This document shows positions 56,415 through 64,000 of a DNA stretch of 64,000 nucleotides, in pieces. The notes beneath the pieces are model-generated. The model ran no database searches. It saw only the letters and a list, made by a program, of their open reading frames with translations, and was not told the origin of the DNA. The stretch is taken from positions 372,001-436,000 of the forward strand of contig JADJZA010000001.1 of NCBI GenBank assembly GCA_016719385.1, given 5' to 3'. The position numbers and the translations under genes were made by a program. This stretch comes from Candidatus Microthrix subdominans (lineage in GTDB: Bacteria > Actinomycetota > Acidimicrobiia > Acidimicrobiales > Microtrichaceae). Numbering within the stretch: the stretch's first letter is position 1; every line of letters begins with the position of its first letter.

Positions 56415-56536
56415 GGCGGGGCGGTGGCTCTGCCTCGCTCGGAGCGCCGGGTCCACTTCGGACCGTGATCTGGCTCCGGGCCGGGGTCGTGCTTTGTCCC
56501 CGTGCTCCGTGCAGCCAATTGTCTCGCCACCCTCGG

Positions 56537-56542
56537 TAGTGT
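56537..56542 (+). promoter_or_regulatory. -10 box of the PGRP-like gene
   Basis: TAGTGT ends 8 nt before the ATG at 56551, and no ribosome site is present. Confidence 0.45.
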
Positions 56543-56550
56543 CTCAGGCG

Positions 56551-58434
56551 ATGGCAGGTCTCCCGGGTAGCCCCGAATTCCAAGGCGCGCCCGATGCGTC
56601 GACGCGTGGCGTGAGCCGCCGCCGTGCGCTCGGAGCGTTCGCTGCGGCACCGTTGGCCGTGGCAGCTGGCCGTGCACAGCGGGCCGGCGGCACCGTCGGG
56701 ACACGGCGTCAGACCGACGACGGTGGTGACGGCGGCGACGAGCCGGTGGGAAACACGACGACCACGGTGGCCAACCCCGACGCCGACGCCAAGGCGACGC
56801 CGGGACGGCCGGCGATCCGACCACGAGCCGACTGGGGCTCGGAGTCGCCGCCCAACGGAACCCTGCGCATCATCGACGACGACCTCCTGATCGTCCACCA
56901 CACCGACGCACCGGAGGGTGCCTATCAGCCCTCCGAGGTGCCGACGCTGATCCAGGCCATCTTCAACTTCCAGACCTCCGGCGATCTGGCCTGGCCCGAT
57001 ATCGGGTTCAACTTCATCGTCGACGAGTTCGGCACGATCTGGGAGGGGCGTCAGGGCAGCATCGACGCCCCGATCGCCTGTGAGACCGAGGGTGGCGACC
57101 CGGGCCATACCCAGCACGTCGCCTTTCTGGGGCAGTTCTCGGCGGCGCCGCCGACGCCGTTGGCGACGGAGGCGATGGTGTCCCTGCTCGCCTGGCTGGC
57201 CAACCGCGACGGCGTGGCCACCCAACCCGGTGACCTCACCAACTTCATCTCGGAAGGCAGCGACAAATTTCCGGCCGGCGAGAAGGTGACGGTCCGCACG
57301 ATCGCCGGCCACCGCGAGATCGCCGACGTCGGATGTCCCGGCGATCCGGTGATGAACGATGTCGTGGCCGACCTTCAGGGCCTGGTCAACGGCGAGCGGG
57401 CCCGGCTCGACCCAGCTGCGGCTGCGGGTGGCGCCACCGCGACCACCGCGGCCGGCGGAACGGGTCTGCCGCCGGCGATCGACGAGCAGAGCCCTACCTC
57501 GGGGTTCGAGTCCCCGCCGGTGACCCGTCGCAAGGTTGGCTTCGAGGCGACGCCGTTGCCGGAGCAGACCACCCGGGACGACCTCGACGCCAACCCATGG
57601 GCACCGGCGGCGATCACCGGCGGCGTTGCGGCCGCCGCCCTCGGCGCCGGCGCCGCCTACATGCTGGCTCGACGTCGGGCGAACCGTCCGGCCCGCCTCC
57701 CCCAGCGCTCGTTGGCCAAGGCGGCGCTGGCCAGCGCCGCCCGCCAGAGCGCCGAGGAACGAACGGTCGACTCGTCGTGGGCACTCGTCGTGCGTCCCGA
57801 CGGCGTCGACGGGGGCTCGGCCGGCTGGATCCCAGCCGGCACTGCGGCGGTCGGGTGGGCGATCTCGGCCGGGTGGAGCGACGACAGCCACGATCTGGCC
57901 GGGCGAGAGCTGCGCAGCCTCGTCCGGGTTCTGGAGGAGGATCCGGCCGCCTCCGAAGGGCGGGCGTTTGGGGATGCGGTCACAGCGATGTTGTCGGCGC
58001 TCGTCGCCGGTACGCCGGGCGGGGTGGATGGCCGGCCCGGATCGGGTCCGGGCGCAGTGATGTTCCTGCACGGGCGGACGTCGACGTCCGTCGTGGTCCT
58101 GGGGAGCGGGGGCTTTGTGCTGCCGGGCGAGGAGCAACGGCCCGAGTGGGCGCAGGTTCCGGTCAGGCTGGCGTTGCCCGCGGGTGCGGTGGGCGGCGGT
58201 GCCGCCGAGGTGACCACCCTCGCCCGCCGCTGGGATCACGCCGGACGCATGCCGGTGGCGGTGGCATGGTTGGGCTCCACCGACGAAGATGAGGTGATCG
58301 ATGCCCTGACCACCGCCTACGACGCGGCGCCGCGCAGCGCACCCGACCAGGGAGCGGCTGCCGACGACACCGCCAAGGTGCGGGAGGCCATGTTGCAGGC
58401 CGGCTTGGCCGACCTGGGCCTGGTGGTGCTGTGA
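56551..58434 (+). CDS. Tat-exported PGRP/amidase-like protein with unknown C-terminal half
   Basis: A 627-residue protein. The N-terminus has a twin-arginine signal (SRRRALGAFAAAPLAVAAG, about residues 22-42). A peptidoglycan-recognition/amidase_2 domain follows (about 85-280): HHTDAP supplies the first zinc histidine, GHREIADVGCPGD the second histidine and the cysteine. The usual catalytic tyrosine of DIGYNF is phenylalanine here (DIGFNFIVDEFG), so amidase activity is doubtful. A Pro/Thr-rich linker leads to a membrane segment near 355-372 and a 250-residue domain I do not recognise. Its stop overlaps the start of the ETF alpha gene, so the two are translationally coupled. Confidence 0.8.
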   Translation: MAGLPGSPEFQGAPDASTRGVSRRRALGAFAAAPLAVAAGRAQRAGGTVGTRRQTDDGGDGGDEPVGNTTTTVANPDADAKATPGRPAIRPRADWGSESPPNGTLRIIDDDLLIVHHTDAPEGAYQPSEVPTLIQAIFNFQTSGDLAWPDIGFNFIVDEFGTIWEGRQGSIDAPIACETEGGDPGHTQHVAFLGQFSAAPPTPLATEAMVSLLAWLANRDGVATQPGDLTNFISEGSDKFPAGEKVTVRTIAGHREIADVGCPGDPVMNDVVADLQGLVNGERARLDPAAAAGGATATTAAGGTGLPPAIDEQSPTSGFESPPVTRRKVGFEATPLPEQTTRDDLDANPWAPAAITGGVAAAALGAGAAYMLARRRANRPARLPQRSLAKAALASAARQSAEERTVDSSWALVVRPDGVDGGSAGWIPAGTAAVGWAISAGWSDDSHDLAGRELRSLVRVLEEDPAASEGRAFGDAVTAMLSALVAGTPGGVDGRPGSGPGAVMFLHGRTSTSVVVLGSGGFVLPGEEQRPEWAQVPVRLALPAGAVGGGAAEVTTLARRWDHAGRMPVAVAWLGSTDEDEVIDALTTAYDAAPRSAPDQGAAADDTAKVREAMLQAGLADLGLVVL

Positions 58435-59468
58435 GCCCGGCGGTTTCGCCGGGGTCATCGGCGACCGATCGACCCGGAGGTGAGGCCCCGGCCGTGATCG
58501 TCGGCGGGTCGGTCGCCGTCCTCGTCGTGCGCGACGGCCAGCTCCCCACCGGCGCCGAGGAGTGCGTCGCCGAGGCGGGCGGGCAGGCGTTTCTCGTCGG
58601 GGACGGTCTCGACGAGGCCCTGGAGGAACTCGACGGGTGCCTGAAGGAGGTGTGGACGTTGGAGTGGTCGGGGCCGTGGTCGCCCCCCGCCGTGGCCGCG
58701 GTGCTGATCCCGTCGCTGCGGCCCGCAGACGTGGTGGTCACGCCGGCGACGCCCGATGGCCGAGATCTGGCACCTCACCTGGCGCTGGGGCTGGGGCGGC
58801 CGCTGCTCGCCGGCGTGTCGTCGGCCCGTTCGGGTCGCATCACCCAGGACACCCACGGCGGGCGGTCGCTGACCGTCACCATGACGTCGGGCCCAATCGT
58901 TGCCACGATGATGCCGGGGGTGCGCAGCGTCCCCACGCCGAAGCCGATTGCACCGCTTCGACACCCGGTCGACACCGAGGGCCGCCACACGGTGAGCCCG
59001 TCGGCGGCCGATGGACCCGGCGGCACCACCCGGAGCCCCGAGCTGGTGGCGATCCATCCCCCCGATGCCTCGACGATGGACCTCTCCGAGGCGACGAGCA
59101 TCCTCGGCGGCGGCGCCGGGCTGGGCGGCGCGGACGACTACGAGCTGCTCGCACGGGTGGCCGAGGCCCTCGGTGCGTCAGTGGGGGCCACCCGGGTGGT
59201 CACCGACCAGGGCACGCTGGGTCACGAGCGCCAGATCGGCACCACCGGCGTGGTCGTCAACCCGGATCGGTACGTGGCGTTTGGCATCTCGGGAGCCGTT
59301 CAGCACACCGCCGGGTTGGGCAGCCCGGATCTGGTCGTGTCGGTCAACACCGACTCCCACGCACCGATGATGGCGATGGCCGATCTGGCGTTGACCGCCG
59401 ATGCTCCGGCGGTCCTGCGGGCGTTGGCCCGGGCGCTCGGCCTCGAGGTGGCCGAAGCCTCGGCTTAA
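58431..59468 (+). CDS. Electron transfer flavoprotein alpha subunit, mycofactocin-associated
   Basis: A 345-residue ETF alpha-like protein. The C-terminal FAD domain is well kept: GTTGVVVNPDRYVAFGISGA and HTAGLGSPDLVVSVNTDSHA near residues 275-310. The N-terminal half is divergent from housekeeping EtfA. It sits with FixC-, FixX- and ETF-beta-like genes and mftE, the arrangement I recall for dedicated mycofactocin-associated ETFs. It begins with GTG overlapping the upstream stop (GTGA). It should pair with the beta-like subunit encoded at 62674. Confidence 0.85.
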   Translation: MSPAVSPGSSATDRPGGEAPAVIVGGSVAVLVVRDGQLPTGAEECVAEAGGQAFLVGDGLDEALEELDGCLKEVWTLEWSGPWSPPAVAAVLIPSLRPADVVVTPATPDGRDLAPHLALGLGRPLLAGVSSARSGRITQDTHGGRSLTVTMTSGPIVATMMPGVRSVPTPKPIAPLRHPVDTEGRHTVSPSAADGPGGTTRSPELVAIHPPDASTMDLSEATSILGGGAGLGGADDYELLARVAEALGASVGATRVVTDQGTLGHERQIGTTGVVVNPDRYVAFGISGAVQHTAGLGSPDLVVSVNTDSHAPMMAMADLALTADAPAVLRALARALGLEVAEASA

Positions 59469-60733
59469 TTCCTGGGCAGGTCGCGGAAGGCACTCGTCGT
59501 GTCGATGCCCGGCTCCTTGGGCAGGCCGAGCACGCGTTCGGCCACGATGTTGCGCAGCGTTTCGTCGCTACCTCCGGCGATCCGCATGCCTGGGGTGCCG
59601 GCCACGAACTTCGACCAGGCGTAGGTGCCCCACTCGCCGGTGTCGGCGATGAGTCGGGGGCCCAGCACCGACGCAGCGAACTCGGCGGTGGCGGTGAGGT
59701 TGGCGGTCAGCGCCAGCTTGCCGATCGACATCTCCGGCCCGGGCAGACCGCCGGCGCGCAGCTTGGCCAGCGCCCGCTGCGAGGTCATCTTGGCCACTTG
59801 GAAGCCGGTATAGAGGCGGGCGAGCTCGTTGCGCAGCACCGGGTCGTCCTCCACGCCGAAGTGGCGCATCATCTCGATCATCCGGGTGGCCGACGCCATG
59901 CCCATGCCGCCTCCACCGCCGCCCCCGCCGATCGACGCCCGCTCGTTCATCAGCGTGGTCAGCGCCACCGTCCAGCCCTGGTTGACGTCGCCCAGCCGAT
60001 GGTCGTCGGGGACCCGCACGTCCTCGAAGAACACCTCGTTGAAGGCGGTACCGCCGGTCATCTGACGCAGCGGGCGCACCTCGACGCCAGGCGCATGCAT
60101 GTCGACGACGAACCCGGTGAGGCCGCGGTGCTTGGGCAGGTCGGGGTCGGTGCGACAGATCACCTCGCCGACGTCGCAGTAGTGGGCGCCCGAGGTCCAC
60201 ACCTTCTGACCGTTCAGAATCCACTCGTCGCCGTCGCGTTCGGCCCGCATCTGCAGTCCGGCCAGGTCGGAGCCTGCGCCCGGCTCGCTGAACAGCTGGC
60301 AACCGACCAGGTCGCCCCGGTACATCCCCGGCAGCACCCGGGCCTTCACCGGCTCGGTGGCGTGGGCGAGGATCGTCGGCGCCACCATGCCGAAGCCGAT
60401 GCCAAAGAACGACATGTTGGGCGTCCGGTAGCCGGCCTCGAGGGTGCGGTAGGCGACGTCGTAGGCCCGTGGCAGGCCGCGACCGCCCAGCTCGGTCGGT
60501 CCGGTGATCCACGACAGCCCTGCGGCGTTGCGGGTGCCCAGCCAAGCTTTGCCCTCGGCGAGCTGTCGGGCCTCCGTCTCCGGGTCGAGCTCTTCGAACA
60601 AGGCGACGTCGTCGTCGCCCTCGCCCCACACGAACCCGGTGGCGGTCGGCAACTTTTCGCAGTTGGCATCGAGGAACGCGACCGCCTCGTCGCGGAATTC
60701 CTCCAGAGTGGGCTGGATCGTGCTCACGGACAT
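59465..60733 (-). CDS. Acyl-CoA dehydrogenase
   Basis: A 422-residue acyl-CoA dehydrogenase. FAD/substrate blocks are QLFSEPGAGSDLAGL, GQKVWTSGA and GGTAFNEVFFEDVRVP; a glycine run (SIGGGGGGGGMGM) lies near residue 268. The C-terminal GGSDETLRNIVAERVLGLP is typical of the large-chain and steroid-type FadE branch. The ATG at 60733 follows GGGGGAGA. It is divergent from the FixC-like gene, sharing an operator-like palindrome, and convergent with the ETF alpha gene, overlapping it by four bases. It could feed electrons into that ETF. Confidence 0.9.
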   Translation of the reverse strand: MSVSTIQPTLEEFRDEAVAFLDANCEKLPTATGFVWGEGDDDVALFEELDPETEARQLAEGKAWLGTRNAAGLSWITGPTELGGRGLPRAYDVAYRTLEAGYRTPNMSFFGIGFGMVAPTILAHATEPVKARVLPGMYRGDLVGCQLFSEPGAGSDLAGLQMRAERDGDEWILNGQKVWTSGAHYCDVGEVICRTDPDLPKHRGLTGFVVDMHAPGVEVRPLRQMTGGTAFNEVFFEDVRVPDDHRLGDVNQGWTVALTTLMNERASIGGGGGGGGMGMASATRMIEMMRHFGVEDDPVLRNELARLYTGFQVAKMTSQRALAKLRAGGLPGPEMSIGKLALTANLTATAEFAASVLGPRLIADTGEWGTYAWSKFVAGTPGMRIAGGSDETLRNIVAERVLGLPKEPGIDTTSAFRDLPRN

Positions 60734-60772
60734 GTCTCCCCCAGGTGTGATGTCGGCGCTGCCCACTGATTA

Positions 60773-60790
60773 CTTGACCGGCTGGTCAAG
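60773..60790. promoter_or_regulatory. Palindromic operator between acyl-CoA dehydrogenase and FixC-like genes
   Basis: CTTGACC-GGCT-GGTCAAG has two perfect 7-bp arms with a 4-bp spacer. It sits in the 111-bp divergent gap, 40 bp from one start and 55 bp from the other, overlapping likely promoter positions. The TTGACC/GGTCAA form resembles TetR-type acyl-CoA-responsive operators. The regulator is not in the window. Confidence 0.7.
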
Positions 60791-60831
60791 CGACAAGCCC
60801 GGGCGGAATCCGACCGGCTGGGCGTCCGCTG

Positions 60832-60837
60832 TACTCT
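60832..60837 (+). promoter_or_regulatory. -10 box of the FixC-like gene
   Basis: TACTCT is followed by 7 nt and the GTG at 60845, without a ribosome site. The palindrome at 60773-60790 lies about 42 bp upstream, near the -35 region. Confidence 0.5.
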
Positions 60838-60844
60838 TCGGGTC

Positions 60845-62299
60845 GTGGCGACGTCCGAGCACAACCCAGACGCCGTGCCCCCTGGGGTCAACCGAGTGGA
60901 CGCCGTGGTGGTCGGCGCCGGGCCGGCTGGATCGGCGGCAGCGTTGGAGCTGGCCCGTGCGGGCCGTTCGGTCGTGCTGTTGGAACGGGGGCCGTTTCCC
61001 GGGTCGAAGAACATGTACGGCGGGGTGATCTACGGCCGCATCCTCGACGACCTGGTGCCCAACTGGACCGACGAGATGCCGATCCAGCGGTGGGTGACGC
61101 GCCGCCAGACGATGGTGCTGACCGAGACCCAGGCGATGACCGTCGACTTCCGGTCCGAGGCCTGGGGCAAGCCGCCCTACAACGGAGCGACCGCCTTCAG
61201 GCCCGATTTCGACTCCTGGCTGGCGAGCAAGGCCACCGACGCAGGCGCACAGCTGGCCTGCTCGACCACCGCCACCGGCCTGATCTTCGAGGGCGACGAC
61301 CCGAACGGTCCGGCCGGCGAGGCCGAGGGGTCGGACGGGCCGCGCGGTGCCGGGCCGCCCGGCGCCGGCAGCCGGCGCGGAGCGGGTCCGGGTGCCCCGG
61401 CGGGCCGGGGCAAGGTGATCGGCGTGCGCACCGACCGCCCCGACGGCGACCTGTACGCCGACGTTGTGATCGCCGCCGACGGGGTCAACTCCTTCCTGGC
61501 CAAGGAGGCGGGCATGTACCCGCACGGCGAGGCGGCCAACTTCACGGTGGGTATCAAGGAGGTGGTGAGCCTTCCCCGCACGGTGATCGAGGATCGCTTC
61601 GGGGTGCGGGGTCGCCACGGAACCGACATCGAGATCATCGGCGCCACCGGTGATGTGCCGGGCGGCGGGTTTGTCTACACCAACCTCGATTCGGTGGCGG
61701 TGGGGCTGGTGCTGTCGCTGCCCGCCCTCGCCGCCGGCGGTCGCCGCCCGGAGGAACTGCTCGCCGAGCTGAAGGCCCACCCGGCGATAGCGCCGCTGAT
61801 CGACGGCGGTGAGGTCAGCGAGTTCTCCGCCCACGTCATCCCCGAAGCGGGCTACGACATGATGCCCGAGCTGGTCACCGACGGCATGGTGGTCTGTGGC
61901 GACGCCGCCGCCATGTGTCTGGCGTCGGGCATCTGGCTGGAAGGGGTCAACTTTGCCATCGGCGCCGGGGCGGCCGCCGGCAGGGCCGCTGCGGTGGCGT
62001 TGGATTCGGGTGACACCTCGGCCGAGGGCCTGGCCAGCTACGTCGATCGCCTGGAGCGCAGCTTCGTCCTGTCGGACCACCGACGGCTGCGCCAGGCGCC
62101 GCACCTGGTGATGAGCGAGCGGATGCAGCAGCACTACCCGCAGCTGATCTGTAACACGGTCGAGCGGGTGTTTCGGGTGGACAACCCCAGGCCCAAGCCG
62201 CAGATGCACGAGATCATCTTCGACGAGGTGCGGCGCAGCGGCCTGAAGGTGGCCGACCTGGCCCGCGACGGCCTCGCCGCCCTCCGGACCTTCGGATGA
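60845..62299 (+). CDS. FixC-like ETF:quinone oxidoreductase
   Basis: A 484-residue FAD-dependent protein with VVVGAGPAGSAAALELARAG near residue 22, GSKNMYGGVIYG, VVIAADGVNS near 210 and a C-terminal GDAAAMCLASGIWLEGVNFA FAD motif. It belongs to the FixC/ETF-QO family that passes electrons from an ETF to quinone or another carrier at the membrane. A low-complexity Gly/Pro/Ala/Arg-rich insertion of about 38 residues (near 155-192) interrupts the usual fold. The GTG at 60845 follows a -10 box. Followed by FixX-like and ETF-beta-like genes on the same strand. Confidence 0.88.
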   Translation: MATSEHNPDAVPPGVNRVDAVVVGAGPAGSAAALELARAGRSVVLLERGPFPGSKNMYGGVIYGRILDDLVPNWTDEMPIQRWVTRRQTMVLTETQAMTVDFRSEAWGKPPYNGATAFRPDFDSWLASKATDAGAQLACSTTATGLIFEGDDPNGPAGEAEGSDGPRGAGPPGAGSRRGAGPGAPAGRGKVIGVRTDRPDGDLYADVVIAADGVNSFLAKEAGMYPHGEAANFTVGIKEVVSLPRTVIEDRFGVRGRHGTDIEIIGATGDVPGGGFVYTNLDSVAVGLVLSLPALAAGGRRPEELLAELKAHPAIAPLIDGGEVSEFSAHVIPEAGYDMMPELVTDGMVVCGDAAAMCLASGIWLEGVNFAIGAGAAAGRAAAVALDSGDTSAEGLASYVDRLERSFVLSDHRRLRQAPHLVMSERMQQHYPQLICNTVERVFRVDNPRPKPQMHEIIFDEVRRSGLKVADLARDGLAALRTFG

Positions 62300-62368
62300 G
62301 AGACGTTTGGATGACCTACTTTCGGACGACCGACCGCCGGAGGACACGCTCATGATCGTGAGGTATCG

Positions 62369-62677
62369 ATGACCGCGCCCACCATCGTCAGCCGCGAGCT
62401 CAACTTCGAGTCGCTGATGGCCAACACCGAGTTTCGCATCGACCAAGAGCGCGCCCACATCACGGTCGACTCCGAAATCTGTCGTGACTGCTCGGTGCGG
62501 GGGTGCCTGATCGCCTGTCCCGCTCAGCTGTTCGTGCCCACCTCCGACGGCGGCATCCTGTTCAACTACGAGCAGTGCTTCGAGTGCGGCACCTGCTACA
62601 TGGTGTGCAACGAGGAGGGCGCAATCACGTGGACCTACCCCGAGGGTGGCCACGGGGTGGTGTTCCACCGAGCATGA
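62369..62677 (+). CDS. FixX-like ferredoxin
   Basis: A 102-residue iron-sulphur protein. Eight cysteines fall in two groups: Cys38, 41, 46, 50 (CRDCSVRGCLIAC) and Cys70, 73, 76, 80 (CFECGTCYMVC), as in FixX-type proteins that form a complex with FixC. It should shuttle electrons between the flavoprotein and quinone. Its stop overlaps the ATG of the ETF-beta-like gene (ATGA). The start at 62369 is supported by its length relative to the family. Confidence 0.9.
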   Translation: MTAPTIVSRELNFESLMANTEFRIDQERAHITVDSEICRDCSVRGCLIACPAQLFVPTSDGGILFNYEQCFECGTCYMVCNEEGAITWTYPEGGHGVVFHRA

Positions 62678-63732
62678 GCGACGCCTCGATGCCGACGATC
62701 CACGCAACGCCCGTCCCCGGGGTGATCGTCGTTGCGCTGAAGTGGGCCGACCTGTTCTTTGACGTCGACCCCTTCACCGGCGACGCCATCGCCGACCGCA
62801 AGGCGCGAGGCTTCTCCGCAGCCGACGAGGCGGCGCTCGAGCTGGCGCTCAGCATGGGCGAGGCCCTCGATCGCAGCGTCGTGGCACTGAGCGCCGGACG
62901 GGACGATGCGGTGGCCGGCCTGGAACGCTCGCTGGCGGTCGGGGCGGACCGGGCTGTGCTCGTGTTGCTCGATGGCCTCGACCCGGACTCGCTGAGCGTG
63001 GCGGGGGCCCTGGCCTGGGGGATGGAGTCGGCGGGGCTGGCCGATCCGCTCGTCGTGTGCGGCGACTACTCGGCGGACCGGGGCAGCGGCACGGTGCCGG
63101 CCGCACTGGCGGCGCTGACCGGCCTGCCCCAGGCGCTGGGGCTGGTGTCGGCCGTGTTGGCTGAGCCTGCTGCGGATGGCGTCGATGGTTCGTCGTCGCC
63201 CGCCCGCATTCGGGTGCAACGTCGCCTCGATGGTGCCCGCCGCGAGGAGTTGTTGGTGTCCCCGCCGGCGGTGGTGTCGGTCGAAGGCTCGGTGGCCCGG
63301 CTGCGGCGGGCGCCCCTCGGCAGCACGCTGGGCGCTGATCGGGTGCGGGTCGAGCGCCTGGCCGCCCCGCCCGACCTGGTGGTCAAACCCTCGGCGGGCG
63401 TCGGCGAGGTGGGCCCGCCCACGCCGCGTACCAAGGTGATGGCGCCTCCCGTCGGCGGCGACGCGCTCGCCCGGGTCGAGCAGCTCACCGGCATGGCGTC
63501 GACGTCGACCTCACCCTCCCAGGCTCTTGTCGTCTCCCCCGAGGAGGCGGCACGACAACTGCTGGTCGCCTGGGTGGCAAGCGGAGGAACGGTTCCGGAG
63601 GGCATCGACCCCGACGGTGCGATCGCCGAACCCGGGACCAGCGGCGTCGACGCCACCGAACGGCCGGTGATCGACGACCCGGACGTCAACCGCCCGGCGG
63701 CCACCGCCCCGGCGTCGCCCAGCGATGCCTGA
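62674..63732 (+). CDS. Electron transfer flavoprotein beta subunit-like, mycofactocin-associated
   Basis: A 352-residue protein with an ETF beta fold in its first 240 or so residues: KWADLFFDVDPFTGD, SAADEAALELAL, GADRAVLVLLDG and LPQALGLVSAV. Normal EtfB is about 260 residues; here a roughly 110-residue, Pro/Ala/Ser/Thr-rich C-terminal extension follows. It should pair with the ETF alpha at 58431. It overlaps the FixX-like stop and the mftE start, placing it in one unit with mftE and thus supporting a mycofactocin role. Confidence 0.85.
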   Translation: MSDASMPTIHATPVPGVIVVALKWADLFFDVDPFTGDAIADRKARGFSAADEAALELALSMGEALDRSVVALSAGRDDAVAGLERSLAVGADRAVLVLLDGLDPDSLSVAGALAWGMESAGLADPLVVCGDYSADRGSGTVPAALAALTGLPQALGLVSAVLAEPAADGVDGSSSPARIRVQRRLDGARREELLVSPPAVVSVEGSVARLRRAPLGSTLGADRVRVERLAAPPDLVVKPSAGVGEVGPPTPRTKVMAPPVGGDALARVEQLTGMASTSTSPSQALVVSPEEAARQLLVAWVASGGTVPEGIDPDGAIAEPGTSGVDATERPVIDDPDVNRPAATAPASPSDA

Positions 63733-64000
63733 GGCCGTCGGAACCGTCGACAGACGCGACGTCGCACTCGGCCGCTTGACCAGCGGCGAGGTGGCGGCGC
63801 AACCGATTTTGTTGGTGCCGCTGGGCTCGACGGAACAGCACGGCCCCCACCTTCCTTTGGACACCGATACCCGGATCGCGGCAGCGGTCGCCCATGCGGT
63901 GGCGGCCGACCCGGCGCCCCCGCTGGTGCGGGGCCAGGTGCTGGTGGCACCGGCGCTGCCCTTCGGCTCGTCGGGCGAGCACGGCGGGTTTGCCGGCACG
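63725..64000 (+). CDS. mftE: Mycofactocin precursor peptidase, N-terminal part
   Basis: The first 92 residues of a creatininase-family enzyme; the gene runs off the right edge. Metal-binding residues are visible in LGSTEQHGPHLPLDTDTRI (Glu37, His39, Asp46/48), followed by LPFGSSGEHGGFAGT. In mycofactocin synthesis MftE cleaves the MftC-modified MftA to release the terminal dipeptide-derived core. It overlaps the ETF-beta-like gene by 8 bases. Creatinine amidohydrolase of another kind is possible, but the neighbours and the mftABC genes 24 kb to the left favour MftE. Confidence 0.85.
   Translation, partial: MPEAVGTVDRRDVALGRLTSGEVAAQPILLVPLGSTEQHGPHLPLDTDTRIAAAVAHAVAADPAPPLVRGQVLVAPALPFGSSGEHGGFAGT

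Overview
The window is strongly GC-rich bacterial chromosome with dense, often overlapping genes. The gene set points to an actinobacterium: a mycofactocin locus, a WS/DGAT acyltransferase, a WXG-type protein, Nei2-like and LLM-type enzymes, and many promoters with a TANNNT box 6-10 nt before a start codon. A mycofactocin locus with its own ETF/FixCX-type proteins, plus much acyl-CoA chemistry, suggests a free-living Acidimicrobiia-like lineage. That placement is inference; no rRNA or tRNA gene was seen.

Layout. 1-8 kb: the C-terminal end of a GH2 beta-galactosidase, three toxin-antitoxin pairs (VapBC-like at 1.3-1.9, RHH/MazF-like at 4.35-4.95, MazEF-like at 7.07-7.61), a DHA2 drug exporter with a divergent TetR regulator, an SDR and an aldose epimerase. 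7.7-20 kb: acyl-CoA synthetase, GGDEF-EAL protein, MscS channel, a 58-residue membrane peptide, a PH-domain membrane protein, valS, an Xaa-Pro aminopeptidase and an acyl-CoA dehydrogenase. 20-30.5 kb: catalase, a WXG-like secreted-type protein, a ferredoxin and ferredoxin reductase, a lysoplasmalogenase-like protein, a metallophosphoesterase and aminopeptidase N. At 30.66-30.74 kb an 88-base run of G is followed at once by the last 32 codons of a glutamate-dehydrogenase-like gene whose 5' part is absent, so sequence is probably missing here.

31-44.4 kb: a WS/DGAT with a histone-H1-like lysine tail, a divergent esterase, then the first mycofactocin block. An NDMA-type alcohol dehydrogenase, a MoxR ATPase and a VWA protein run left in one unit. 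mftA, mftB and mftC run right from the same 221-bp intergenic region, followed by an O-methyltransferase and two FadH/old-yellow-enzyme oxidoreductases. 44.5-56.4 kb: pyrE, a Nei-type glycosylase, an LLM oxidoreductase, metE, an aldehyde dehydrogenase, a DUF2237 protein, an SGNH-like protein, a frameshifted hrpB and a maleylpyruvate-isomerase-like protein. 56.5-64 kb: a second mycofactocin-linked block, with a Tat-exported PGRP-type protein coupled to an ETF alpha subunit, a convergent acyl-CoA dehydrogenase, then FixC-like, FixX-like, ETF-beta-like and the start of mftE, which runs off the right edge.

Working model (inference): mftABC and mftE make mycofactocin. The NDMA-type dehydrogenase and perhaps the OYE enzymes use it. 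MoxR-VWA may help assemble the dehydrogenase, and the ETF-FixCX set may carry electrons from mycofactocin or acyl-CoA oxidation to quinone. A family of 63-bp tandem hairpin repeats occupies three intergenic regions and seems worth separate study.
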